From: JBAZOB01 sp041648895 | Lineage (GTDB): Bacteria > Patescibacteriota > JAHJAL01 | Reading direction: 5' to 3' | Length of the DNA stretch: 26,937 nt | NCBI GenBank assembly: GCA_041648895.1 | Contig: JBAZOB010000014.1 | Coordinates: 1-26,937 of the forward strand | Shown here: piece after piece, positions 7,802 to 15,021 of the stretch | Layout: each line of letters begins with the position of its first letter | How positions within the stretch are numbered: position 1 is the first letter of the stretch | Program-made: the position numbers and the translations under genes | Notes under the pieces: generated by a model | The model's database searches: none | Seen by the model: only the letters and a program-made list of their open reading frames with translations | What the model was told of the DNA's origin: nothing

Positions 7802-8021
7802 ACAGGTTAACGCGGGAGAGGATTTCGTCGATCATGACATAATAAATGGCGGCGATCAGGCCACAAATCATGGCCGCATAGTGAATATGGCGATGAATAT
7901 CCTGCCGGTGCCACCAATCATACCATGTAAATTGCCGACAAAGATAACGGTGTGGTTTATTGAGTTCATGCCGGACGTTAGCTTTAATATAACGTATTTT
8001 TTTGATGAGGCGACGGGGCAT
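7800..8021 (-). CDS. Small conserved-looking membrane protein
   Basis: 73 residues. The basic, aromatic N-terminal half reads MPRRLIKKIRYIKANVRHEL then FTWYDWWHRQDIHRHIHY. One hydrophobic helix (AAMICGLIAAIYYVMI, about residues 49-64) follows with a short tail. Clustered His, Trp and Arg before the helix suggest a membrane-surface or metal-binding segment. It is judged real because of its composition, because a good minus-strand promoter lies at the right distance, and because the frame ends exactly at the edge of IR1. Similar KPHRY...FTWYDWWHRQDIHRH proteins seem familiar from Patescibacteria, but that is memory and not a search. Function unknown. Confidence 0.65.
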   Translation of the reverse strand: MPRRLIKKIRYIKANVRHELNKPHRYLCRQFTWYDWWHRQDIHRHIHYAAMICGLIAAIYYVMIDEILSRVNL

Positions 8022-8051
8022 TTTGAAAGATTATTTTTACAAATTCTGACC

Positions 8052-8080
8052 ATTGTAGCATGCATGCGGACATTTTTCAA
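8052..8080 (-). promoter_or_regulatory. Promoter of the small membrane-protein gene
   Basis: On the minus strand TTGAAA (8075-8080) is separated by 17 nt from TACAAT (8052-8057). A TG one base upstream of the -10 makes it an extended -10. The inferred start is near 8045, about 24 nt before the ATG at 8021. It is back-to-back with the rightward promoter at 8153. Confidence 0.65.
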
Positions 8081-8152
8081 TTAATATATTAAGATTTCTT
8101 AATCTTTTTACCAATAGATCCACATTAGATATTAAGTATGGATTAATTTTTA

Positions 8153-8182
8153 TTGACAAGATTAAGCATAATTTGTTATAAT
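8153..8182 (+). promoter_or_regulatory. Strong consensus promoter of the surface locus
   Basis: A perfect TTGACA (8153-8158) and a perfect TATAAT (8177-8182) are separated by 18 nt. The leader is about 55 nt and ends with AAGGGAG 7 nt before the ATG at 8243. This is the best promoter in the window and suggests strong expression of the first surface gene. Confidence 0.88.
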
Positions 8183-8242
8183 GACAGGATTTATCAATAA
8201 TTATTAATAAGATATATAAGAACTTAGGATAAGGGAGTAACA

Positions 8243-8830
8243 ATGAAAAATAAAAAGGATCTATTTGTATCAATTTTGGCTTTGGTGGCCTTTACCGGCT
8301 TGACCGCCTGGTTAACTAACACATATATCTCACAAAAAATGGATAATGATGGTGTGTTGGCGGCTACTACCAATATTAATGCTCAGGTGAATTCAGGTAC
8401 TTTATCGATCCAGGCACCAGGCACAGCTAGCATGACTTCTATTGATCTGGATACTATTCCGGACGGGGGCGGAACTTCGACTGGTACTATCGCGGGGGTG
8501 CGAGTAAAAGATCATCGTAGTGGCGCGCCGGGATGGAGCGCGACGGCGACTTGCTCCAATTTCTCAGATGGTGGTAGCAATTCTATTGCCGTGACTAATC
8601 TGACTATTACACCGGGATCAATTTCACCGGTGGGTAATTCGAGCTTGACTGGAGTATCGGCTGGCAGCGCTCATACTTATACCGGTACCGCTGATCCGGC
8701 CTCATTGATGACGGCCACGGCTGGCAACGGCCGGGGGCGCTATGATCAAGATGAAGCCTTGAGTTTATTTGTGGATGTCTCGACGGTACCAGCCACCTAC
8801 TCCGCGACCGTGACTGAGACGGTGTCATAG
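8243..8830 (+). CDS. Secreted WxL-like surface protein
   Basis: 195 residues. An N-terminal signal segment (hydrophobic ILALVAFTGLTAWL, residues 11-24; likely cleavage near VLA-AT at 40) is followed by one Thr/Ser/Gly-rich beta domain. That domain has the layout of WxL domains: a GWSATATCSNFSDG motif around Trp98, a central PGSISPVG segment, the TATAGNGRGRYDQDEALSL stretch and a final PATYSATVTETVS strand. The canonical W-x-L is degenerate (W-S-A). In Gram-positive bacteria WxL domains attach non-covalently to the cell wall and work with DUF916-type partners, one of which is the next gene. It has the strongest promoter and one of the best ribosome-binding sites here, so it may be abundant. 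The related C-terminal domain of the third gene supports the call. Confidence 0.72.
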   Translation: MKNKKDLFVSILALVAFTGLTAWLTNTYISQKMDNDGVLAATTNINAQVNSGTLSIQAPGTASMTSIDLDTIPDGGGTSTGTIAGVRVKDHRSGAPGWSATATCSNFSDGGSNSIAVTNLTITPGSISPVGNSSLTGVSAGSAHTYTGTADPASLMTATAGNGRGRYDQDEALSLFVDVSTVPATYSATVTETVS

Positions 8831-8842
8831 AAAATTAAGTGA

Positions 8843-8867
8843 CAAGGATCAAGGATCAAGGATCAAG
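8843..8867. repeat. CAAGGAT heptamer tandem repeat
   Basis: About 3.6 copies of the 7-nt unit CAAGGAT lie in the 69-nt gap between the WxL-like and DUF916-like genes. The same string with the same AAGTG prefix recurs inside a coding sequence at 23295-23312. Confidence 0.9.
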
Positions 8868-8899
8868 TTATTATATACTAAAGGATAAATATTATTTTT

Positions 8900-9919
8900 A
8901 TGATAAAAAATATTGGAAAAATTTTGTTAATTCTTTCTCTACTGTTGTTACCCAATCTGGCGCTGGCGGCAGAAGATGGTGAAATGGCTATTTACCCGGC
9001 CAACTGGGACGGTGAAAATGAATTGACTAAATACTGGTATATTTACAATGTAGATAAAGGCAATACTCACCATGATCAAGTGGTGGTGGAAAATACGGGA
9101 AATACACCTTTATCAATCAAGATATATCCGGTTGACGCTCTTACCACTGCTGACGGCGCTTTCGCTTTGGAAAATGAAGACGAAAACAAAGATGATGTGG
9201 GCGCCTGGGTAAAGTTGTCGGAGAGTGAATTGGATTTGGCCCCAAATGAGCAACGCGTGGTTGATTTTACCATTGATATTCCAGCCGAGACTGAACCGGG
9301 CGAACATATTGGTGGAATTATTATAGAAAATAAAACCATCAAAGAAGGTGAACAGTTAAACATTAAAACTCGAGTAGGCGTGCGAATTTATGAAACAGTC
9401 CCGGGAGAAGTAGTTAAAAAAGCTAGCATTGACAATATTGAGGTGGCCGGATATTACCCCTCAGTCTGGTCTTTGTTTTACAAATACAATCTAAAATACG
9501 ATTTAATCAATGAAGGTAACGTGCAAATCTCGCCCGATACTGATGTGAGCGTAAATAGCAATTGGTTTGGTCACGTGGAAGCCTCGACTAATTCATTGGA
9601 TAATGGTTCGATTTTTCCAGGTAAGAAAATAACCCCAGAAAAAGCGATTGAAAAGGCTTTGTGGTTTGGTCCATATAACTTGACTATTACTAGCCAAATA
9701 GAAGGGGTAGCTCCGGTGCAGAAGGTATATACTTTCTGGGTTTTGCCCTGGAAATTAATATTATTAATCGCCATTGTGGTAGTGGGACTTATTAGCTGGG
9801 TTTATTCATCTAAAAAAGTGTCAAAAAATAACTCTAAAATTAAGAAAGAAGTAAAAAATAATAAAAAAACCGTCAAACGTAAAGCTGCCAATAGAAAGGT
9901 AAAGAAAAATAAAAAGTAA
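8900..9919 (+). CDS. DUF916/DUF3324-type WxL-partner membrane protein
   Basis: 339 residues. Signal peptide 1-23 (ending LALA-AED); first beta domain at about 27-150 with VVVENTGNTPLSIKIYPVDA, GAWVKLSESELDLAPNEQRV and PGEHIGGIIIENK, the pattern of the DUF916 WxL peptidoglycan-binding domain; second beta domain at about 150-275, placed like DUF3324; one transmembrane helix at about 280-302 (PWKLILLIAIVVVGLISWVY); and a very Lys-rich cytoplasmic tail of about 35 residues. This order is the usual architecture of proteins that anchor WxL-domain proteins and bind peptidoglycan. It lies 69 nt after one WxL-like gene and before another, so context and architecture agree. The family's function is known from Firmicutes; its use here is inferred. 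A purine stretch (AAAGGA) near 8880 is too distant to be a good Shine-Dalgarno. Confidence 0.8.
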   Translation: MIKNIGKILLILSLLLLPNLALAAEDGEMAIYPANWDGENELTKYWYIYNVDKGNTHHDQVVVENTGNTPLSIKIYPVDALTTADGAFALENEDENKDDVGAWVKLSESELDLAPNEQRVVDFTIDIPAETEPGEHIGGIIIENKTIKEGEQLNIKTRVGVRIYETVPGEVVKKASIDNIEVAGYYPSVWSLFYKYNLKYDLINEGNVQISPDTDVSVNSNWFGHVEASTNSLDNGSIFPGKKITPEKAIEKALWFGPYNLTITSQIEGVAPVQKVYTFWVLPWKLILLIAIVVVGLISWVYSSKKVSKNNSKIKKEVKNNKKTVKRKAANRKVKKNKK

Positions 9920-9941
9920 TGACATCTTTCTAATAATTATT

Positions 9942-9980
9942 AAGAGAATTAAAAAAAGCGGATTTTTTAATTCTCTTTTT
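9942..9980 (+). terminator. Intrinsic terminator ending 8 nt before the next start codon
   Basis: A 15-bp perfect stem (9942-9956 with 9963-9977) has a six-base loop and ends in a T-run to 9980. It follows the DUF916-like gene. The next ATG is at 9989, so the hairpin occupies the position where a Shine-Dalgarno sequence would be. Confidence 0.85.
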
Positions 9981-9988
9981 AGTCAAAA

Positions 9989-11482
9989 ATGAAAATAAAT
10001 ATAAAAATATTACTAATTTTGTTCATATTAATAATCTCCTGGAATAATGTTCAGGCAGCGACTACTAGATATTTTACCAATGAATATCATGATACTCTGG
10101 GTAGTTCATATCGCTGGTTAAAGGATAGCTATAGCGGAGCCAATAATACTTATTCTGAAAGTGGAAATTTTACAGGAGAAGGACAGTTTAGTAATGGAAC
10201 ATCTTCTGATAGATGGGCAGTAACATTATTTCCTAGCAATATTACTTTGCCGGCCGGGACGTGGAATTTTAGTATTTATGGTAATACATCAAAAAAGGAA
10301 TGGTATCCACGTTTAAAAATATATAATTCTGATGGTAATTTAATTCATACGACTACTTCCCCCAATCCAATTGATAGTAGTTCATATATGACAGTTAGTT
10401 GGACTGACAGTGTGCCATCATTTAATGTGGGGTCGGGTAATTATTACACAGTAGAAGTGTATACTTATCGAAACAGTTCTGGAAATAGGACGGATCGATT
10501 TAGAATTATTAATGCCAGTAATTTTATTATTGATACCTACACACCGGTCATCTATCACGCCTTGACGAGGAGTTGGCGGTGGTATGATGATCAGGCCAGT
10601 TTGACACCCAATGTGGCCCTCGGGGGGGAGCAGGCGACACCGACGGGAATGTATAATCACAATCAGGTCCGCTTGCGCGAAACGGTGATTGAGACGGATG
10701 GGGCGAGCCAAACCGGCCGAAAAAGATTGCAGTTTTCCAGCGACGCGGTTAATTTTACTGACGTGGGCGAGATTGGATCGGGAGCGGTGTGGGCTTATTG
10801 TAATGGCGGGGGAACAGATGACACTTTGGTGCCGAGTTTATTATTGTCCACTTCCAACACCTTTGGGCCATTTGTGGAGTCGGGGACGGCGGCTTCCAGT
10901 TATACTCACAGTGCTTACGCGGCGGCGGAGTATGATTTTTGCTTGCAGGAAAATAATGCTTTGGTCAATACTACTTATTATTTTCGGATGATCGATGTGG
11001 TGAGTGGGCAAGTAATTTATCCGGACGCGACTTATTTTTGGCCCAATATTACTATTTCCAATCATGGCCTGAATTTGGAGATTGATCCTAATTTTTCGCT
11101 CTCCACAATTAATATGGATGACGCGCCTGGTCCAACCACTGGTAGTTTTGGCAATATGTATATTCGTGACTATACCGGCGCCGGAGGGGGTTGGTCAGTA
11201 ACGGCCACGGCGACGGATTTTAGTGATGGCTTGGGTCATGTGATGACGATTGATAATTTAACCATGACTTCACAAAACGTCGCGGCCATCTATGCCGAGA
11301 GTACCGCCGGCATTATTTTGGGCGGCGGACAGCTTTCCAATACCACGCCGATTAATGTGGCCACGGCCGGCAATGGTAATGGCACGGGGAATTTTGTGGT
11401 TGATGGCGATTTTAGTCTTTATGTGCCGATAGCTACTGTGCCGGGAAATTATACCTCAACGGTGACGGTGACGGTTAGTTAA
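9989..11482 (+). CDS. Large secreted protein with C-terminal WxL-like domain
   Basis: 497 residues. Signal peptide 1-23 (ending NVQA-ATT). Domain 1 (about 25-180) is Ser/Asn/Tyr-rich, with FPSNITLPAGTWNFSIYG and RIINASNFIID, resembling a jelly-roll or adhesin module. Domain 2 (about 188-350) opens ALTRSWRWYDDQASLTPNVA and contains LRETVIETDGASQTGRKRLQ, a module I associate with Patescibacteria surface proteins. Domain 3 (about 355-497) repeats the WxL-like layout of the 8243 gene: GGWSVTATATDFSDG around Trp402, a TAGNGNGTGNF stretch and a final PGNYTSTVTVTVS. There is no C-terminal anchor, so retention probably depends on the WxL-like domain and the DUF916 partner. Base composition changes sharply near 10550, from AT-rich to much more GC-rich, as if domain 1 and the rest have separate origins. 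No Shine-Dalgarno is present; the signal peptide fixes the start. Confidence 0.72.
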   Translation: MKINIKILLILFILIISWNNVQAATTRYFTNEYHDTLGSSYRWLKDSYSGANNTYSESGNFTGEGQFSNGTSSDRWAVTLFPSNITLPAGTWNFSIYGNTSKKEWYPRLKIYNSDGNLIHTTTSPNPIDSSSYMTVSWTDSVPSFNVGSGNYYTVEVYTYRNSSGNRTDRFRIINASNFIIDTYTPVIYHALTRSWRWYDDQASLTPNVALGGEQATPTGMYNHNQVRLRETVIETDGASQTGRKRLQFSSDAVNFTDVGEIGSGAVWAYCNGGGTDDTLVPSLLLSTSNTFGPFVESGTAASSYTHSAYAAAEYDFCLQENNALVNTTYYFRMIDVVSGQVIYPDATYFWPNITISNHGLNLEIDPNFSLSTINMDDAPGPTTGSFGNMYIRDYTGAGGGWSVTATATDFSDGLGHVMTIDNLTMTSQNVAAIYAESTAGIILGGGQLSNTTPINVATAGNGNGTGNFVVDGDFSLYVPIATVPGNYTSTVTVTVS

Positions 11483-11516
11483 TATAATTCGTAATTTTTA
11501 ACACAGGGACTTATTT

Positions 11517-11546
11517 TTGACAAACGTAACGCCACTAAAGTAATAT
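11517..11546 (+). promoter_or_regulatory. Candidate dnaA promoter
   Basis: A perfect TTGACA (11517-11522) is followed after 18 nt by TAATAT (11541-11546), a weaker -10. It lies just after the stop of the surface protein. The inferred start, near 11553, is followed by a purine-rich GGAGGTG and then the terminator-like hairpin at 11579, all upstream of the dnaA ATG. Confidence 0.6.
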
Positions 11547-11578
11547 AAAAATTGGAGGTGAACTTTTTAGTTATAAAG

Positions 11579-11610
11579 GAAAATTTTCGTGGACGAATTT
11601 TCTTTTTTTT
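11579..11610 (+). terminator. Terminator-like hairpin in the dnaA leader
   Basis: GAAAATT (11579-11585) pairs with AATTTTC (11596-11602). CG/CG pairs lie inside across a two-base bulge, and eight Ts plus a second T-run follow. It lies between the candidate promoter and the dnaA start, so it may act as an attenuator or simply end read-through from the surface locus. Confidence 0.65.
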
Positions 11611-11636
11611 GTCTTTTTTTCTAACAAACAAAAAAT

Positions 11637-12974
11637 ATGGACGGTAAACAACTGTGGCAAACTACTCTTGGCCAATTGGAAGTGACCATGAGCAAAGCAA
11701 ATTTTACAACTTGGCTACGTAGTACCAATTATTTGGATTTTACCGATGAGGTGTTGGTGGTGGGAGTGGCCAATATTTTTACCAAAGAGTGGTTGGAGAA
11801 TAAATACCACGAAGAAATTTTACGTACCTGCCGCCATGTCAGTCCCAATGTAAAAAATATTATTTATAAAGTTAGCTCCGTCTCCAAAAAAAATACTGAA
11901 CTCGCCAAAACTAAGGTGGAAGAAGATGTCCCCATGCCGGCGACGGCTTTTGAAAGACCCTCCACTCGTTATACATTTGATAATTTTATTGTCGGGACCA
12001 ATAATCGCCTGGCGCATGCGGCCAGTTTAGCGGTGGCTAAGAATCCGGGCGGATCGTATAACCCACTATTTTTGTATGGAGGAGTGGGGTTGGGTAAGAC
12101 TCATCTCATGCAGGCGATTGGTAACGCGGTTAAAACTCATTTTAAAGACAAAAAAGTGGTGTACTGCCCGAGCGAAAGTTTCACCAATGAGTTAATCACG
12201 GCTATTCGTTCTAAGAAAGTAAACGAGTTTAAAAATAAATATCGATCCATTGACGTTTTGATGGTGGATGATATTCAATTTATTGCGGGTAAGGAGCAGA
12301 CGCAGGAAGAATTTTTTCATACCTTTAATCATTTATACGAATCGGGCAGTCAAATAGTATTGTGTTCTGATCGTCCACCCCGGGCCATTGCCACTTTGGA
12401 AGAAAGATTATCTTCCCGATTTGAGTGGGGCATGATTGCCGATATTCAGCCGCCCGATTTGGAAACGCGCCTGGCGATTTTGCAGCATAAAGCTGAATTA
12501 TCAAATATTAAATTTGCTGACAAAATTTTAGAAAGAGTGGCGATATCGATTCAACACAATATTCGTGAGCTGGAGGGGGCGCTGACTCGATTGATCGCCC
12601 ACTGTCAATTTCACAATGAACAGCCGACCGAGCAAATAGTGGATGAGATTTTGAATTCGATTTTGAACAATCCCAACCGTAAAGCCATTACTCATAAAAA
12701 AATAATTGGCACCGTATCTAAATTTTATAATTTAACTCAGGGGGAGATTGTTGGTCAAAAGAGAAATAAGGAGATAGTATTGCCCAGGCAGGTATCGATA
12801 TATTTAATGCGTAAAGAGTTAAGTTTGTCGTATCCCAAAATTGGGTTGGTGCTGGGGGGGCGTGATCACACCACCATCATGCACGGTTATGAGAAAATTG
12901 AAAAATTAATGAAAGAAGACGAGGAACTACTGACGGGGATTTCCAAGATTAAAGAGATGCTGTATATGGAATAA
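11637..12974 (+). CDS. dnaA: Chromosomal replication initiator DnaA
   Basis: 445 residues with all four domains. Domain I begins LWQTTLGQLEVTMSKANFTT. A short variable linker is at about 85-110. Domain III is the AAA+ core, with Walker A GGVGLGKTH (148-156), Walker B VLMVDD (207-212) and the usual ERLSSRFEWGMIADI sensor region. Domain IV is the DNA-binding helix-turn-helix, with the GGRDHTTIMHGYEKI signature near residues 407-421. DnaA-ATP binds DnaA boxes and opens oriC, and in many bacteria represses its own promoter. The AT-rich oriC candidate lies just downstream. No Shine-Dalgarno precedes the ATG; the leader ends in an unstructured A-rich stretch. Length and motifs are normal. Confidence 0.98.
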   Translation: MDGKQLWQTTLGQLEVTMSKANFTTWLRSTNYLDFTDEVLVVGVANIFTKEWLENKYHEEILRTCRHVSPNVKNIIYKVSSVSKKNTELAKTKVEEDVPMPATAFERPSTRYTFDNFIVGTNNRLAHAASLAVAKNPGGSYNPLFLYGGVGLGKTHLMQAIGNAVKTHFKDKKVVYCPSESFTNELITAIRSKKVNEFKNKYRSIDVLMVDDIQFIAGKEQTQEEFFHTFNHLYESGSQIVLCSDRPPRAIATLEERLSSRFEWGMIADIQPPDLETRLAILQHKAELSNIKFADKILERVAISIQHNIRELEGALTRLIAHCQFHNEQPTEQIVDEILNSILNNPNRKAITHKKIIGTVSKFYNLTQGEIVGQKRNKEIVLPRQVSIYLMRKELSLSYPKIGLVLGGRDHTTIMHGYEKIEKLMKEDEELLTGISKIKEMLYME

Positions 12975-13005
12975 TTTACGAGTGGTGTGAATTAGTCATT
13001 TCCCC

Positions 13006-13093
13006 TGTCATCCCCGCCTTGAGCGGGGATCTCATCAACAAGAATGTAATAAACGTGTTACATATGAGATCCCCGCTCAAGGCGGGGATGACA
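13006..13093. repeat. Paired REP-like element, copy B
   Basis: Two 30-nt arms (13006-13035 and 13064-13093) are exact reverse complements of each other. Each is itself a palindrome (CCCCGC...GCGGGG), and they flank a 28-nt centre. It is the intact form of the element at 5209-5314 and lies in the opposite orientation. It sits 31 nt after the dnaA stop, at the dnaA side of the oriC region, and would also form a large RNA hairpin. Confidence 0.88.
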
Positions 13094-13120
13094 ATTAAGA
13101 GTTATTTTTATTATTTAAGG

Positions 13121-13142
13121 CACGCGCGAGGCGTGTTTTTTT
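13121..13142 (+). terminator. Probable dnaA terminator
   Basis: A 5-bp GC-only stem CACGC/GCGTG (13121-13125 with 13131-13135) has a five-base loop and is followed by seven Ts. It is short but of standard type, and positioned after dnaA and the REP-like pair. Confidence 0.7.
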
Positions 13143-13250
13143 ATATTTAAATATAGAGGCAGTTATTCGGAAATAATTTAGCAATTGGATATTTGATGTG
13201 CTAATGGGTTATATGGTTCAGTTATTTTTTCCCACTATTCTTCCCCATTT

Positions 13251-13259
13251 TTATACACA
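13251..13259 (+). promoter_or_regulatory. Perfect DnaA box
   Basis: TTATACACA matches the TTATNCACA consensus exactly. It is the best such site noticed in the dnaA-dnaN gap. Confidence 0.75.
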
Positions 13260-13651
13260 GTTATTTTTCTCGAATAAAAGGTGCATCAATATTACTGCTT
13301 AGAGCTGGGTATAATTGGGGGATAGTTGGTGGATAAGCAGTGGTAAATTGTTAATAAATTTGCCAAATATTAACTAGGTGAAAAAAACGGCCCCAGAAAA
13401 CCACAGTAAGTAGTAAGTTTTATCCCGTGAATAAAGAGCTTAATAACAGTTAAAAATGAGGTGAAAATAGTTGAAGATAAAATTAACATTAAAAATTACC
13501 CACACTTTGCACAGGCTCTATTACTATTATTACTAGTTAAATTAATTTATATAGAAAAGAAGAGTGGGAAACTTTTTAAAAATTAGAAATGCTAAGAATA
13601 AATAAAATATTAACTAAAGTATTCGTAATTTTTAATTAATAAAGTCAAGGA

Positions 13652-13680
13652 TTGAATTTTATAGGGATAAATATTATAAA
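13652..13680 (+). promoter_or_regulatory. Candidate dnaN promoter
   Basis: TTGAAT (13652-13657), 17 nt, then TATAAA (13675-13680). The start would be near 13687, about 44 nt before the dnaN ATG. The leader is AT-rich with no Shine-Dalgarno. Confidence 0.5.
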
Positions 13681-13730
13681 TGTAATATGATGGTATATTT
13701 TCGGAAATATAACTAGTTAAAAAAAGTGAT

Positions 13731-14828
13731 ATGAAATTATCGTGCGTGAGAGAAAATTTAGCCAAGGCGTTGTCGGCTTTAGGTCGGGTGGTAACGACTT
13801 CTAGTACTTTGCCGATTTTGGGTAATGTATTATTACAGACTGATCAGGGAAGATTGAAGATATCGGCGACGGATTTGGAAATGGGAGTAAATTATTGGGT
13901 AGGGGCTAAGATTGAGACTCAGGGGAAGATTACTATTCCAGCCCGGGTTTTTACTGATTATGTTAATAACAATACTGATGAAAATATTGAATTAGAGGTG
14001 GAAAATCAGTTGATTAAACTTAATAGTGAACATTATTCAACCAAGATAAATGGTTTATCAGCCGAGGAATTCCCGATTATTCCCGCCATAAAAAATGGAG
14101 TGGAAGTAAAATTGAATGTGGAGATGCTGAAAGACGCGGTGAGTAAGGTGGTGTTCGCGGCGGCGATTGGAGAGACTAATCCAACTTTGGCCGGGGTGCT
14201 GTTTAAAGTTGAAGGCAATAAACTGAAGGTGGTGGCGACGGATGGCTATCGGCTAGCGGAAAAGATTGTTGATTTGGAAACTCCAGCTAGTGATGGTTTT
14301 GCGGTGATTGTACCCACCAAAACAATTCAGGAGTTGTATCGATTGTTAGGAAATGTGGGAGGTGAGGTGCGTTTGTTGGTGGCTGACAATCAAATACTTT
14401 TTGGTTTAGAAGGGATGGAAATTGTTTCGCGGTTGATTGAAGGAAACTATCCAGCTTATGAAGGGTTAATGCCCCAGAGTTACGTGACGCGAGTGATGGT
14501 GGGAACGAAAGAATTGTTGTCCGGAGCCAAGATGGCGGCGGTTTTTTCGCGAGAATCGCAAAAAATTAGATTGGTGGTAGATAAGGATAAAAATAGATTG
14601 GTGTCAATGTCCAAGGGTCAGTTGGGTGAAAATGTGTCAAATATTGGGGTGGAGGTAGAGGGGGTGGGGGGTGAGATTACTTTTAATACTCGTTATTTGT
14701 CGGATGTTTTGAATGTGGTTGGCGCGATGAATGTGGTGTTGGAGATGACGGATAAATTAAAGCCGGGGCTGATTAAACCGGTCAATGATGATAATTATCG
14801 ATATATTATTATGCCGGTGAAAGACTAA
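13731..14828 (+). CDS. dnaN: DNA polymerase III beta subunit (sliding clamp)
   Basis: 365 residues, normal length. The first clamp domain begins MKLSCVRENLAKALSALGRV, with LPILGNVLLQTDQGRLKISA. The middle domain has the characteristic FAAAIGETNPTLAGVLFK and VVATDGYRLAEK. The third ends PGLIKPVNDDNYRYIIMPVK, the usual C-terminal signature of the clamp's hydrophobic partner pocket. The ring dimer encircles DNA and tethers the replicase, mismatch repair factors and other clamp binders. It lies directly after the oriC candidate and before recF, the classic order. Its stop codon is the first three bases of giant inverted repeat IR2. The coding strand is conspicuously rich in G and poor in C. Confidence 0.98.
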   Translation: MKLSCVRENLAKALSALGRVVTTSSTLPILGNVLLQTDQGRLKISATDLEMGVNYWVGAKIETQGKITIPARVFTDYVNNNTDENIELEVENQLIKLNSEHYSTKINGLSAEEFPIIPAIKNGVEVKLNVEMLKDAVSKVVFAAAIGETNPTLAGVLFKVEGNKLKVVATDGYRLAEKIVDLETPASDGFAVIVPTKTIQELYRLLGNVGGEVRLLVADNQILFGLEGMEIVSRLIEGNYPAYEGLMPQSYVTRVMVGTKELLSGAKMAAVFSRESQKIRLVVDKDKNRLVSMSKGQLGENVSNIGVEVEGVGGEITFNTRYLSDVLNVVGAMNVVLEMTDKLKPGLIKPVNDDNYRYIIMPVKD

Positions 14829-15021
14829 AAAAATTACGAATGACAAATTACAAATTACAAGATAAAGACATTTAAATTTGTATATGTCATTTCATTAATT
14901 AAAAGAGCGCTGTTTAATGACCGTGATATTGAGACGCTTGGGTTTTAATTAATGAAATGACATATACAAATTTAAATGTCTTTATCTTGTAATTTGTAAT
15001 TTGTCATTCGTAATTTTTTTA
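14826..15021. repeat. Giant perfect inverted repeat IR2 filling the dnaN-recF gap
   Basis: Arms 14826-14904 and 14943-15021 are exact reverse complements over 79 bp around a 38-nt loop. The first arm begins at the T of the dnaN TAA and the second ends at the A of the recF ATG, so the element is the whole intergenic region. The right arm ends in seven Ts, giving the form of an oversized intrinsic terminator. The loop can extend the stem further (GAGCG with CGCTT). The outer end shares ATTACGAATGACAAATTA with IR3. Confidence 0.96.

Larger units (their letters stand above)
13143..13730. other. Probable replication origin (oriC) between dnaA and dnaN
   Basis: This 588-nt gap has no credible gene and is strongly AT-rich. 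It contains one perfect DnaA box, TTATACACA (13251-13259), and two one-mismatch boxes: GGTGGATAA (13328-13336, reverse strand) and TTACCCACA (13496-13504). Several A/T runs between 13510 and 13700 could be the unwinding element. A gap between dnaA and dnaN is a classic oriC position. Against it, the boxes are few and G-over-C strand bias does not appear to reverse across this locus. Confidence 0.7.

Noticed and set aside
8607..8828. Minus-strand frame antisense to the WxL-like gene
   Set aside because: Arg/Ser/Pro-rich composition arises from the reverse of Thr/Ala/Ser codons. There is no promoter or conserved pattern, and the sense gene has a strong promoter and signal peptide.
11558..11647. 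A leader peptide starting at a GTG near 11558 and ending inside the dnaA start region
   Set aside because: The frame is open for about 29 codons, but the GTG is part of the purine-rich GGAGGTG itself, leaving no ribosome-binding site. The product would be mostly Phe, Lys and Leu from T and A runs. Nothing supports translation.
13143..13730. A gene or small RNA in the dnaA-dnaN gap
   Set aside because: Stops are frequent in all frames, no tRNA-like or other recognisable RNA fold was seen, and the DnaA boxes and AT-richness are better explained by an origin.
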